This document shows, piece after piece, positions 29,516 to 37,317 of a DNA stretch of 38,632 nt (positions are counted from its first letter, which is position 1; each line of letters opens with the position of its first letter). The notes under the pieces were generated by a model, which worked only from the letters and a program-made list of their open reading frames with translations, had not been told where the DNA came from and ran no database searches. The DNA comes from a virus. The stretch lies in IMG/VR virus record IMGVR_UViG_3300037493_002702, positions 1-38,632 of that record; one strand, given 5' to 3'. A program made the translations under genes and the position numbers.

Positions 29516-29686
29516 TTACTCGTTAGGCGGCGAAAGCTGCTCGTTCAACAGGGCTTGCGTCTGGTTGATCTCAATCTCAATTTCCTGCGCCTGCTGCAAT
29601 TCATTCAGCCTCTCAAGTGAACCCTTCAAAACGGTAAGGCTATTGATTTTCGCTTCGAGCATCGCGATCAATTCTTCTTTGTCCAT
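29516..29686 (-). CDS. Small coiled-coil protein (56 aa), below common length cutoffs
   Basis: ATG 29686 lies 2 bases after the kelch-gene stop, with AGGTGAT upstream; it stops at TAA 29516. The sequence M-D-K-E-E-L-I-A-M-L-E-A-K-I-N is followed by L-K-G-S-L-E-R-L-N-E-L-Q-Q-A and further heptads. It is a clear amphipathic coiled coil ending S-P-P-N-E. Small genes of this kind are common in head clusters. Without it, 29511-29688 would be an unexplained gap. Confidence 0.65.
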   Translation of the reverse strand: MDKEELIAMLEAKINSLTVLKGSLERLNELQQAQEIEIEINQTQALLNEQLSPPNE

Positions 29687-29688
29687 GG

Positions 29689-31119
29689 CTAGATCACCTG
29701 CTGTCTGAGATGGATGTTGAGCGAATTTAGAACCATGTGGACATAATAGATTTCCGTGGCGCCATCTTTATAGACCACATCAAAGGCCGTATCGCCAATC
29801 GTGCCTACGCCCTGCGGATAAAGCATCATGCCCCAGGGGAACATTTCTGACCGGGCAAAGTCATACGCATACCAGCGGCCAACTGCATCTTTTTGTATAT
29901 ACAAAATGCCGTTTTGCAGCGCGTATTTAGTGCCTTGTCCAAAGGTTTCGGCATTGGGTGCGTAAGTGATAGTCGCCCAGGTATTGCCCGCGATGTCGTA
30001 ACGATGCAGGTTTGCAGAAGAGGCGCCTTGAAACGAGTAGATATAGCGACCGTTCTGAATGGCGCTTTCATTCGTCCAATCGCTTTCTGGCGCAGAATGC
30101 ACCCAATGCCCCGACATTCCACCTGCGGGGGCAGCCGCCCGCGCCGCTATCGGGGATAGTGTTGACCATGTGTTAGCGGTGATGTCATAGCGATACATCG
30201 TAACCGCGTTGTTGCCAATGTAATAAAGGAAATTGTCATTTCCCTCGATGGCATAAGTGCTGGTCGCGTCGGGCGTTGTGGTCCAGGTGGCAACGGTCAA
30301 CGTGTCCGCCGTGTTGGCCGTGATGGCCCTGATCTGCCCCGCGCCCGTGCCGCCCGTAATGCGAACCTGCGAGTTAATCCACTGCGATGCGGCCCAAGTC
30401 TTGCCGGTCTGTGTCAGTGTCGTGCCGGTGGCGCTGGTTGCCGTGCCTGTGGCGAAGCTTTTGAAATCGCCATCAATAATTGAGGGTGTGGCAATTAGCC
30501 GGCCATCAGTACCCAAAGACGCAGGCAAGCCGGTTTGCGAAAGCGTTGTCCATGTGTTGGTGGCGTAGTCATAAACACGGAAAGATGCCGCCGCCAAAGT
30601 GCCAGCCCCCACCACATACCAGCGCGGCGTCAACAGGCGATAGACCGTCGAAGCGGTAAACGCGCTAGCCTGCACCGGAACCGTAATAACCGCGTTTGTG
30701 CCGATGGTGTTGGAGGAAATCGTAATGACGGCGCCCGCATTCGGGCCTGACAGGATCAGAACCTTGTAACCCCGCAAGTCGCGCGCAAGGGTTTGGTTGG
30801 TTATGATCGTGGTGGTGGTGCCGCCCGTTGCAGTCAGGGAAGCCGCGCCAACCGTCGCGCCAGTTGACCATGCGCCCGCCACCCCAGCCGCGCCACCACC
30901 AAACGTCCCAGCCAAGCCCGGCGAGGTAATCGGCGCCCAACCATCCTCGGAAGGATTGTAGATAAAGGCTTCAGTGTTGCTTCGGACGCAAAGCTGTTGC
31001 TGTCTAAAATGGCGCGAGGAAGCGATGAAGGTTCCGTTTTGCGTGTTGGCGGGCAGGATAGCGCAAAATTCCCACCGCTTTAGATCGAGAATTTTCCGGT
31101 TGCCGTTTGTCGTTGCCAT
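29689..31119 (-). CDS. Kelch-type beta-propeller virion protein (476 aa)
   Basis: Kelch signatures occur at about 183-193 (Y-D-Y-A-T-N-T-W), 309-320 (Y-R-Y-D-I-T-A-N-T-W) and 371-382 (H-R-Y-D-I-A-G-N-T-W). Two inserted beta units interrupt the propeller (about 97-165 and 225-292). Each has G-T-T, then a G-x-x-A-G-x-x-x-x-I loop and a final S-T-V-Y or S-T-Y. It probably sits on the outer head or collar as an adhesion or stabilising protein. It lies between portal and scaffold genes, where P22 has none. Confidence 0.75.
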   Translation of the reverse strand: MATTNGNRKILDLKRWEFCAILPANTQNGTFIASSRHFRQQQLCVRSNTEAFIYNPSEDGWAPITSPGLAGTFGGGAAGVAGAWSTGATVGAASLTATGGTTTTIITNQTLARDLRGYKVLILSGPNAGAVITISSNTIGTNAVITVPVQASAFTASTVYRLLTPRWYVVGAGTLAAASFRVYDYATNTWTTLSQTGLPASLGTDGRLIATPSIIDGDFKSFATGTATSATGTTLTQTGKTWAASQWINSQVRITGGTGAGQIRAITANTADTLTVATWTTTPDATSTYAIEGNDNFLYYIGNNAVTMYRYDITANTWSTLSPIAARAAAPAGGMSGHWVHSAPESDWTNESAIQNGRYIYSFQGASSANLHRYDIAGNTWATITYAPNAETFGQGTKYALQNGILYIQKDAVGRWYAYDFARSEMFPWGMMLYPQGVGTIGDTAFDVVYKDGATEIYYVHMVLNSLNIHLRQQVI

Positions 31120-31120
31120 C

Positions 31121-31567
31121 TCAGGTCACCGTAATGTTGCGGCGAAGGTTATCCGCCTGAAGGTGCATTAGCGCGGGAATTTGGTCATTGGCCGCAAAGC
31201 CGCCGATCTGCGTTTGGTTTGTCAGCGTGGAAACCGTCGCAAGCGCCTGCCCGCCCGCGATAGAACCCACGGTCACTTGCAGATTTGCCGCTGTCGCTTG
31301 CCTCGCCTCAAAGATCGGCTGGCCCAGCGCATTCGGAAGCGCAAAGCCGATGCTTTTGGTCAGGGCCGCGATTGCAATCCGCATGGCCTCAATGGCTTCA
31401 ATCAATTCGCCATATGCGGCGACCGGAAGCGGTGTGGTTTCCGAAGCATCAGCCGCCACGCCATCAGCGCCGACGCTGATCTTGACCCGCTGGTGCAGAT
31501 TGCCGCCAACATTATCAGCCGCAACTATCGCCCCGCTGCCAGGTGTATAGCCTACGTTATCGCTCAT
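31121..31567 (-). CDS. Head-region structural protein (148 aa), unknown role
   Basis: It starts M-S-D-N-V-G-Y-T-P-G-S-G, with an early beta part (V-K-I-S-V-G-A-D-G-V-A). Next come a helix (A-Y-G-E-L-I-E-A-I-E-A-M-R-I-A-I) and an Ala/Gln-rich C-terminus. This pattern occurs in phage head clusters as a protein of unknown function. The gene ends one base before the kelch gene. Confidence 0.68.
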   Translation of the reverse strand: MSDNVGYTPGSGAIVAADNVGGNLHQRVKISVGADGVAADASETTPLPVAAYGELIEAIEAMRIAIAALTKSIGFALPNALGQPIFEARQATAANLQVTVGSIAGGQALATVSTLTNQTQIGGFAANDQIPALMHLQADNLRRNITVT

Positions 31568-31580
31568 ACGTTCCAGCCAT

Positions 31581-31952
31581 TCAAGTTGCGTGGGTTATAG
31601 ACGCCGAAGTAACCTGTACCGGGTCGCTTGTCGCTACTGTAGTCGTGTTGACAATGACATCGGAGGCCGAAGTTCCAACCGTTAGCCCTGTGACAATATC
31701 CGTCCCGCCCGTAGTCGTCCGAATACGCGCGGCGGCCGCGGTGCCGGACGCGACGGCCGTGGTACTTTTTGGGAACCCGCTGAACGTCAAAACACCCCCT
31801 GAAGCTGCGCCGGCGGGGTTATCAAACGTCACCGAAAACAGCACCGAAGCCATCCCGGCGGTACCTATCTCCAAAACGCCTGTGGTGCCAATCTGCGTAA
31901 CAACAGCGTTAAGACGGGCGTTTTTAACGGCGGTGGGGTAAACGACGGCCAT
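31581..31952 (-). CDS. Small beta-rich structural protein (123 aa)
   Basis: ATG 31952 has a distant AAAGG. The sequence M-A-V-V-Y-P-T-A-V-K-N-A-R-L-N-A-V is followed by I-G-T-A-G-M-A and an all-beta Thr/Ser/Val-rich body, similar to small head or fibre proteins in other podophages. Function is unknown. Confidence 0.7.
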   Translation of the reverse strand: MAVVYPTAVKNARLNAVVTQIGTTGVLEIGTAGMASVLFSVTFDNPAGAASGGVLTFSGFPKSTTAVASGTAAAARIRTTTGGTDIVTGLTVGTSASDVIVNTTTVATSDPVQVTSASITHAT

Positions 31953-31970
31953 CCAGCAAAACCTTTCGTT

Positions 31971-32336
31971 TTACGCCAAAAACCGCAATTTATATAACGT
32001 AGTGTAATAAAGACCCGTAATCTCGTCAATCACGTTCTGTATTGCGGTGCATTCCTTGTCCACCACATCATATCGGAGTTTTTCCAGTTTTTCAACTTGA
32101 TCTTGAAAAAACTCGACGGCGTTGTTGGTTTTCCCTGCGGACATCAGCGCAATAGGCCCGATCAAGCCATATTTGCCCTGATACATCTCCGCAAATTTGT
32201 CCGTTAGGTCAACAATCCCGTCGTAAAACCCGTTTAAAGCAACGTGTTTGGCGTATGATCGGGTATTAAGGTGCGCCGAATGAGCCACATCGCGCGCCAG
32301 GAACAAAAGCCCTATAAACTCGTCGCATTTACTCAT
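31971..32336 (-). CDS. Four-helix protein of the DUF5856 type (121 aa)
   Basis: The sequence F-L-A-R-D-V-A-H-S-A-H-L-N-T-R-S-Y-A-K-H-V-A-L-N and F-Y-D-G-I-V-D-L is typical of a phage family classed as DUF5856. It looks ferritin-like by its His/Glu/Asp-bearing helices. H-S-A-H, K-H and later E-F-F could bind metal, but this is not shown. The start overlaps the portal stop by ATGA. It may be a virion or Dps-like protective protein. Confidence 0.72.
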   Translation of the reverse strand: MSKCDEFIGLLFLARDVAHSAHLNTRSYAKHVALNGFYDGIVDLTDKFAEMYQGKYGLIGPIALMSAGKTNNAVEFFQDQVEKLEKLRYDVVDKECTAIQNVIDEITGLYYTTLYKLRFLA

Positions 32337-34468
32337 TGCATGACCCCCTGCGGCGGCATTTCAGGCTCGGCAACCGGCATTTCTCGGCCCAAATTGGCGT
32401 TTTGCCCTACTAAATCGCCCGTATCCAGCGCCGCAGCAATCGTGCCCATGACAATATCTTGAATTTGCTCCGGGGTCATACCGGCCTGGACCGCGGAAAT
32501 ACGCTTGGTTTCGGCGTCATACGCCTTGATCTGCAATTCCTGCGCCTCGACGGATTGCTCGACGCGCTGCAACATGCCGGCCATCTGATTTAGGTCTTTC
32601 ATCAGGGCTTCCATTTGCATCTTGGCCGCCTGCATTTCCGGCGATTGGTCCTCGCCTTCCAAAACCTTCGGGTCAATGATCTTGGCAAACCGCTTGGCCA
32701 TTTCCTGCGCGCCTGGCCAATCCATGTTCTTTACAAACAGGTCGCCGGCGACAGACCAAAGTTCCGGGTTGGATTGCAGGAGCATAGACATGGCGTCCAG
32801 GGCTTCTTGCCGTTTGGTCATGTAGCCCGGCCCGGTGGTCACGCACACGTCATACACGCCAACCGACGGGTTATAGACCTTACCAATGACCAGCCCGTTT
32901 TGGTCCTGTATTTCTCTGACCGGCTCGGGCTGTTGCGGGTTAAGCTGGACCATGCCGACTTCGCCGTCCAGCCCCACAATGCGCGCCACGCGCTCCGTAT
33001 CGTAAATCTTGGGGATCAGGTCCACCAACTGCCGCGCGACGTACCGCACCGCGCGAGCAAGGTTGTCAACGTAATGGTACGTCCCGGTATCGCCCTGCTT
33101 TTCCCGTGCCAGGATAGCCCGGCCCGACCGCTCGTTGCTCTGCTGGCCCAAACTGCTGTCGTATTGGCCTGTGGTGCTTTTGATGTCGTCAGAAGCCCCT
33201 AGCTTAGCCTGTAGCAAGCCCGAGGAAGCCATAGGCGGCTGCGCGCGGGCTGGTAGAGGTAAGGGTGCGCCGGCGCCGTCAGTAACGTCCGGGTTGATCT
33301 CTAGGTAGGGCCAATTATTCGTATTGGCCGTCTTCCATTGCTGTTCGTAGCCCTCAAACTGTCCGCCGTAGCCAATAAACGGTGCCTTGGGTGCCAGGGC
33401 CAGCATTTCGGCCTCCTGGCTGACCCAATAGTTATACATGCGCTGCGCGTCCTTGGCGTTGCGAACCAGCCCCGACACAAACAGGCGCCCGTCAACTTCA
33501 AACTCGTTGCCGACCACACGCACTACGGGGATATGCTTGCCGGCCCATTCGCGTTCGTCCAGCAATTCCGCCCCGTTGGTCTTAGCCCACATGACTTTTT
33601 TGCGGTCCATGGTGCGGGTTTTTAGGGGTGCGCCAAACATCGCCTTTAGCTGCTTGTCCTGGGCCGTGCCTTCAAACGCCGTCACGTTGTCGGGGAATAG
33701 GTTGAGTGTCGCGCGCTTCCGCGCGATGTAGAAGTACTCGGCAATCCGAACCCGGTCCTCAGTCAACCACATGGCCATGCTCTGATCGCCAACACCTTGC
33801 GACATCAGGCTCGACACGGGCGAGGCGTCGGGAAATTCGCGCTCGTAATCCGCCTTGAGCATGTCTTGCGTGATAAAGCAATATTCGGCATCTGATCCGC
33901 AAGGGTCTTGAATAGCAGGGTCCATATAGACCGAAAATGAATTGCGGATGCGCCCGATCTTGATGTCTTGGTCGAAGCTGTCCTCGCGGGCATATTCCGT
34001 CAGGATGCGGATATACCCCTCGCCGTAAGTGACCTGGTTGTCGCAGGCGGTGTCATATGCCACGTCGGCGTCCGAGATATACTCGATGTGCCGGATCATG
34101 CCGTCGAAAATCTCTGCGACCTGAATGTCGGCCTTGTCGTCGGCCGGGATCACCTTACCTGAAGGCCGGTTCTGCCGCTGCTCGTTCGTCACCTGGCGCA
34201 CATGCTGCGGCAGCTTGTTGATGGTCAGGCAGGGCCGCGCGTTAATCGTCTGCCCCTGGATAGACCCGCGCGTGGCCAGTACGTCCGCCGGCCATTGCCA
34301 TTGATTGTCCGGCGATCCGGCCATAAACTTCAAGTCATTAACTTCATCCTCGCGGCTGTTTGATAACGCAGCGAGAGCCACTTGGAAGCGCCGGCGCATC
34401 AACGCCAGCATGTCGCGGTTGTCACTATCCGACACGCGGCCTGCCGACACTACATCGTTGGCCGCCAT
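32333..34468 (-). CDS. Portal protein, P22 gp1-like (711 aa)
   Basis: It forms the dodecameric DNA entry ring. Length is close to P22 portal (725 aa). Conserved features are F-M-A-G-S-P-D-N-Q-W at the front, R-P-C-L-T-I-N-K-L-P-Q-H-V-R-Q-V-T-N-E, V-T-Y-G-E-G-Y-I-R, and S-L-G-Q-Q-S-N-E-R-S-G-R-A-I. The C-terminal 100 residues are helical, as in the P22 barrel. It follows the terminase genes in the usual order. Confidence 0.93.
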   Translation of the reverse strand: MAANDVVSAGRVSDSDNRDMLALMRRRFQVALAALSNSREDEVNDLKFMAGSPDNQWQWPADVLATRGSIQGQTINARPCLTINKLPQHVRQVTNEQRQNRPSGKVIPADDKADIQVAEIFDGMIRHIEYISDADVAYDTACDNQVTYGEGYIRILTEYAREDSFDQDIKIGRIRNSFSVYMDPAIQDPCGSDAEYCFITQDMLKADYEREFPDASPVSSLMSQGVGDQSMAMWLTEDRVRIAEYFYIARKRATLNLFPDNVTAFEGTAQDKQLKAMFGAPLKTRTMDRKKVMWAKTNGAELLDEREWAGKHIPVVRVVGNEFEVDGRLFVSGLVRNAKDAQRMYNYWVSQEAEMLALAPKAPFIGYGGQFEGYEQQWKTANTNNWPYLEINPDVTDGAGAPLPLPARAQPPMASSGLLQAKLGASDDIKSTTGQYDSSLGQQSNERSGRAILAREKQGDTGTYHYVDNLARAVRYVARQLVDLIPKIYDTERVARIVGLDGEVGMVQLNPQQPEPVREIQDQNGLVIGKVYNPSVGVYDVCVTTGPGYMTKRQEALDAMSMLLQSNPELWSVAGDLFVKNMDWPGAQEMAKRFAKIIDPKVLEGEDQSPEMQAAKMQMEALMKDLNQMAGMLQRVEQSVEAQELQIKAYDAETKRISAVQAGMTPEQIQDIVMGTIAAALDTGDLVGQNANLGREMPVAEPEMPPQGVMQ

Positions 34469-34608
34469 TACTTGCCCTTCTTCCCGGCTGCCGTGCGCTG
34501 GGTGGAATACGCGATGGCGACCGCCTGTTTGGCGGGTTTGCCCGCGGCAATTTCCGCCTTCACGTTTTTGCGAAAGGCGTCTTTTGACGCGGATTTGACC
34601 AACGGCAT
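34468..34608 (-). CDS. Conserved tiny phage protein (46 aa), M-P-L-V-K-S type
   Basis: ATG 34608, TAA 34468-34470. The stop shares one base with the portal start (TAATG). The sequence begins M-P-L-V-K-S-A-S-K-D-A-F-R-K-N-V and has A-G-K-P-A-K-Q-A-V-A-I-A-Y-S near the end. This is a very widespread small phage protein, often beside portal genes, of unknown function. It is too short for a 60-codon cutoff but one of the most confidently conserved small genes here. Confidence 0.85.
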   Translation of the reverse strand: MPLVKSASKDAFRKNVKAEIAAGKPAKQAVAIAYSTQRTAAGKKGK

Positions 34609-34609
34609 G

Positions 34610-35095
34610 TTACTGACCGTGAATAATGGTGTAATTCAGCACCACGGCTTCAGCCAGCGCGCCGGCCGTCAAGTTTCGCAGCGCAATGACGCAAGACCCC
34701 GCCGTAAGGCTGGTCACATACGCGATGTACGCGGCGGCAGTAGCGCCGCTGCTCACATGGACCGACAAAACGTCGTTGGCGCCAATCAGGCTGTTTGTCA
34801 GCGTAAACGTCACCGCGGTACTGGCCGCCAGCGACGCCGCGTTCATGGTAATGCGACCCATGGAGCGGTTCAACGTGACGCCCGTACTTTTGTCCGTCGC
34901 CTGCGTGACGGTGCCTTGCGCGGCTGCCGCGTAGCCAATTTCGTCGGAAGCGTAGATGTCCACGCCGTTGATGTTAGTGCCGCTGATGTTAGTGCCGCTG
35001 ATGTTAGTGCCGCTAACGGTTGTCGCGTTGACAATATCAGCGCCGACGATGTCTTGGTCGCTGTACGCAACCCCGATTGGTTTGGTATTGCCCAT
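34610..35095 (-). CDS. Small virion-region protein with short repeat (161 aa)
   Basis: A TTG at 35113 opens the frame. ATG 35095 is preferred, 2 bases past the terminase stop. Residues about 15-45 contain pentapeptide-like units (V-S-G-T-N, I-S-G-T-N, I-S-G-T-N, I-N-G-V-D). The rest is an Ala/Thr/Val-rich beta domain. Possibly a minor fibre or decoration protein. No family is recognised. Confidence 0.65.
   Translation of the reverse strand: MGNTKPIGVAYSDQDIVGADIVNATTVSGTNISGTNISGTNINGVDIYASDEIGYAAAAQGTVTQATDKSTGVTLNRSMGRITMNAASLAASTAVTFTLTNSLIGANDVLSVHVSSGATAAAYIAYVTSLTAGSCVIALRNLTAGALAEAVVLNYTIIHGQ
34971..35015 (-). repeat. Three tandem 15-base units
   Basis: ATGTTAGTGCCGCTG occurs at 34971 and 34986 and, with two changed bases at its end, at 35001. 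It encodes I-S-G-T-N-like units. It is a second, independent pentapeptide-type expansion in this genome. Confidence 0.85.
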
Positions 35096-35097
35096 GA

Positions 35098-36621
35098 TTA
35101 CGCACCCATCCAAGATGTTGATATGCCGGAAACCGTATAGCCCCTTTTGGTAGAGGAAGCAACATTTTCCCGATGCGCCACCGGAAACGCAAAAGTTACC
35201 GCAATAGCGTCCGCCGCGTCGGGGCTCGCCAGCCCGCGCGCCTTCATGTCTTTCTTACTTTCCAAGAAGATAGTCCCTCGGCTGTCGGGTTTAACTTTGG
35301 GGCCGGTCAGGTCATTTTTCAAAAACCTATCCTGGGGAATGGCCGCGTCTTTGAGCCATTTCCGCATTTCGCCCCACATTTCGGCGCGCTTGTTACCCCA
35401 CATGACGGGGTTTTTGGACTTGTTGCCAAAATTGACACCCCGGATTTTGTACCGCTGTTCCTTCAGCCGGTCCACGATCCCGGCGCCCAGGCCGCCTTCG
35501 TCAATCACCACCAGCGCCGGCTTATACGTCTCGATAGCCTCAATCACATGCCCCACAACGGTCATAGTATCATCCCCGCGGAACCGCTTGAGCGCCGTCA
35601 CGTCCCGGCCCTGGCGCACGGCGATGATGGTGCTATCCGACCCAAACCGCGCCGGGTCCACCCCAATGACAATCGGCGCCGTGGGGTCTTTGTGCAGTTC
35701 CCGGCGCATGGCGTCGTCCACTAGGCTCGCGCCGATAAATTGGTCGTCCGATGCGTTCGGAAACTGCCCGTACACCTCAACATGCGCCTCGGTGCTGTCC
35801 GGTCCGTACTCGTCAATGATCTGCTGATAGACCTTCTGGTCGGTATGCTCGACCGTCCGCGCGTCCACAAACTCCGTATCCCAAAATTCCCGTTTGGAAT
35901 GGAAGCACTCGTAAAAATACCCGCTGTTGCGCCGCGGGTTGCTGAAGGCCAACCAAAAGCGGTTCGGCGTGTTCTCGGTAAAGAACCCCGACGCCACACC
36001 CCAAATGCTGTCGTCAATACCGCTGGCCTCGTCGAACACCAGCAAGACGCCGGCAAAGTTGTGGACCCCGGCGTAGGCGTCCGGGTTCTCGGCAGACCAT
36101 AGCCGCCCCTCGACGTTCCAATACCGGGTGCCGATCTTGAGGTCGCGTTCCACCAACTCCGTCAGCCACTTGGCCGGCAACACGCGGGTTGCGCTCGGCT
36201 CAAACCAATGGCTGTTGAGCGCTAGGCTCAGCCACTTGGTAATTTCCGCCCAGGTGATAGACCGAAGCTGCGCCTCGCTGTTGGCCGACACCACGGTCGT
36301 ACTGCCAATCCGCGTCGAGAGCATCCAAATGACCAGCCAGGCCACCAGCGCCGATTTGCCAATACCGCGCCCCGACGACGTGGCCCGGCGGAACGTCTCA
36401 AAGTCAACCTTGCCGTTGTTGGCCTTGATATGGGCGGTCATGCGCTGAAGCGCCTGGCGCTGCCACCGCCGCGGCCCGTCGAACTTCTCTAGCGGCGTCC
36501 CCGGTTGCCCCCAGGGGAAGACGAACATAACAAACTTGAGCAAGTCGTCCTTGATCGCCGGCGACCATAACCGGGCCATCAACTCCATCTCGTCGTCAGC
36601 GCTATACCGCGTGGTCTGCAT
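35098..36621 (-). CDS. Terminase large subunit (507 aa)
   Basis: The frame opens at 36666. ATG 36621 is chosen because it starts the conserved protein and limits overlap with the small subunit to 20 bases. The ATPase has S-G-R-G-I-G-K-S (83-90) and L-L-V-F-D-E-A-S (about 193-200). The nuclease has G-V-D322-P-A-R-F-G, V-I-D374-E-G-G and S-P-D-A-A-D-A with Asp468/471. It packages DNA into the prohead together with the portal. Confidence 0.95.
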   Translation of the reverse strand: MQTTRYSADDEMELMARLWSPAIKDDLLKFVMFVFPWGQPGTPLEKFDGPRRWQRQALQRMTAHIKANNGKVDFETFRRATSSGRGIGKSALVAWLVIWMLSTRIGSTTVVSANSEAQLRSITWAEITKWLSLALNSHWFEPSATRVLPAKWLTELVERDLKIGTRYWNVEGRLWSAENPDAYAGVHNFAGVLLVFDEASGIDDSIWGVASGFFTENTPNRFWLAFSNPRRNSGYFYECFHSKREFWDTEFVDARTVEHTDQKVYQQIIDEYGPDSTEAHVEVYGQFPNASDDQFIGASLVDDAMRRELHKDPTAPIVIGVDPARFGSDSTIIAVRQGRDVTALKRFRGDDTMTVVGHVIEAIETYKPALVVIDEGGLGAGIVDRLKEQRYKIRGVNFGNKSKNPVMWGNKRAEMWGEMRKWLKDAAIPQDRFLKNDLTGPKVKPDSRGTIFLESKKDMKARGLASPDAADAIAVTFAFPVAHRENVASSTKRGYTVSGISTSWMGA

Positions 36622-37072
36622 GTTCAGCCTGTTCAATACGGGTGTGGCGCGCGGGCTCGGGCGCAAGCTCGTCGGCTGGCTCAGCTAGGCCCTCGATCAC
36701 GCGGCGGCTGGCCTCGTGCAGCGCGCTTGTGATGGAAATGGTCTGGTTTACGTCAATCTGCACCGCTTGCTTCGCCACCCACCCATGAGCGTGCTTCAAC
36801 ATGTCCAACGCCGCCTTGGCGTCGCCGCCTAGGGCCGCGTCGCGCAAGATGCCGGCCATTTCCATTTCGCCGTCCGCCCGGCCTTTTTCCTCTGCCAAGG
36901 CGGCCAGGGGGTCAAACTCACACAGCGCCCGGTATTCGCGCGGCGTCATGCCCGACGCCAGCGCCAGCGTGTCGCCACGCGCGCCTTTGCGCGCCGCTTG
37001 GTAAATTGCGTCCAGCCGCGCTTCTGTCGCTTGCAGCCGCCGCGGCTCATGGGGCAGGGAATAAAACGTCAT
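36602..37072 (-). CDS. Terminase small subunit (156 aa)
   Basis: The frame continues upstream to 37246, but conserved sequence begins at ATG 37072 (M-T-F-Y-S-L-P-H-E-P). R-L-D-A-I-Y-Q-A-A-R-K-G-A and M-T-P-R-E-Y-R-A-L form an N-terminal helical DNA-binding part. R-D-A-A-L-G-G-D-A-K-A-A-L-D-M-L-K-H-A-H is the oligomerisation helix pair. Size and place match P22 gp3 (162 aa). It is the first late gene, directly below the AT-rich palindromes. Confidence 0.85.
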   Translation of the reverse strand: MTFYSLPHEPRRLQATEARLDAIYQAARKGARGDTLALASGMTPREYRALCEFDPLAALAEEKGRADGEMEMAGILRDAALGGDAKAALDMLKHAHGWVAKQAVQIDVNQTISITSALHEASRRVIEGLAEPADELAPEPARHTRIEQAEHADHAV

Positions 37073-37103
37073 GGACGCAGGGTGTAACACATTTGCCCGC
37101 GAA

Positions 37104-37165
37104 CGCAAAAAATAAAAATTTTGCAAAATATTTTGTTGTGTGAGTTTTTGGCCGCGTAAAAATTT
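37104..37165 (-). promoter_or_regulatory. AT-rich late control element with nested palindromes
   Basis: Inside an otherwise GC-rich genome this block is mostly A and T. It holds three perfect overlapping palindromes: AAAATTTT (37115-37122), ATTTTGCAAAAT (37118-37129) and CAAAATATTTTG (37124-37135). It lies 32-93 bases before the small terminase start, where a late promoter or its operator is expected. No clean -35/-10 pair was assigned. Confidence 0.5.
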
Positions 37166-37204
37166 CTTGTGGCCCCTCCGTTTTCGACACGACCAGGCGC
37201 CCGG

Positions 37205-37218
37205 CCCCCTCCCCCCCC
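37205..37218 (-). other. G-run block, possible G-quadruplex
   Basis: The minus strand reads G8-A-G5 and continues CC-GGG, immediately upstream of the AT-rich element. Runs of this length can fold as a quadruplex in single-stranded DNA or RNA. It is also a hot spot for sequencing and assembly error. Confidence 0.45.
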
Positions 37219-37271
37219 ATGCCCTGACATTCAAACATCTGAACACCTATTTATATGTCCAGAGGTTTATG

Positions 37272-37317
37272 TTGCAGCGCAGCATTAGCTTTGCGTCATA
37301 TTGCAGCGCAGCATTAG
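37272..37317. repeat. 17-bp direct repeat
   Basis: TTGCAGCGCAGCATTAG occurs exactly at 37272-37288 and 37301-37317, with starts 29 bases apart. The second copy abuts the stop of the gene at 37318. It may be a protein-binding iteron (terminase pac site, operator or origin element) or a simple duplication. Confidence 0.75.
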
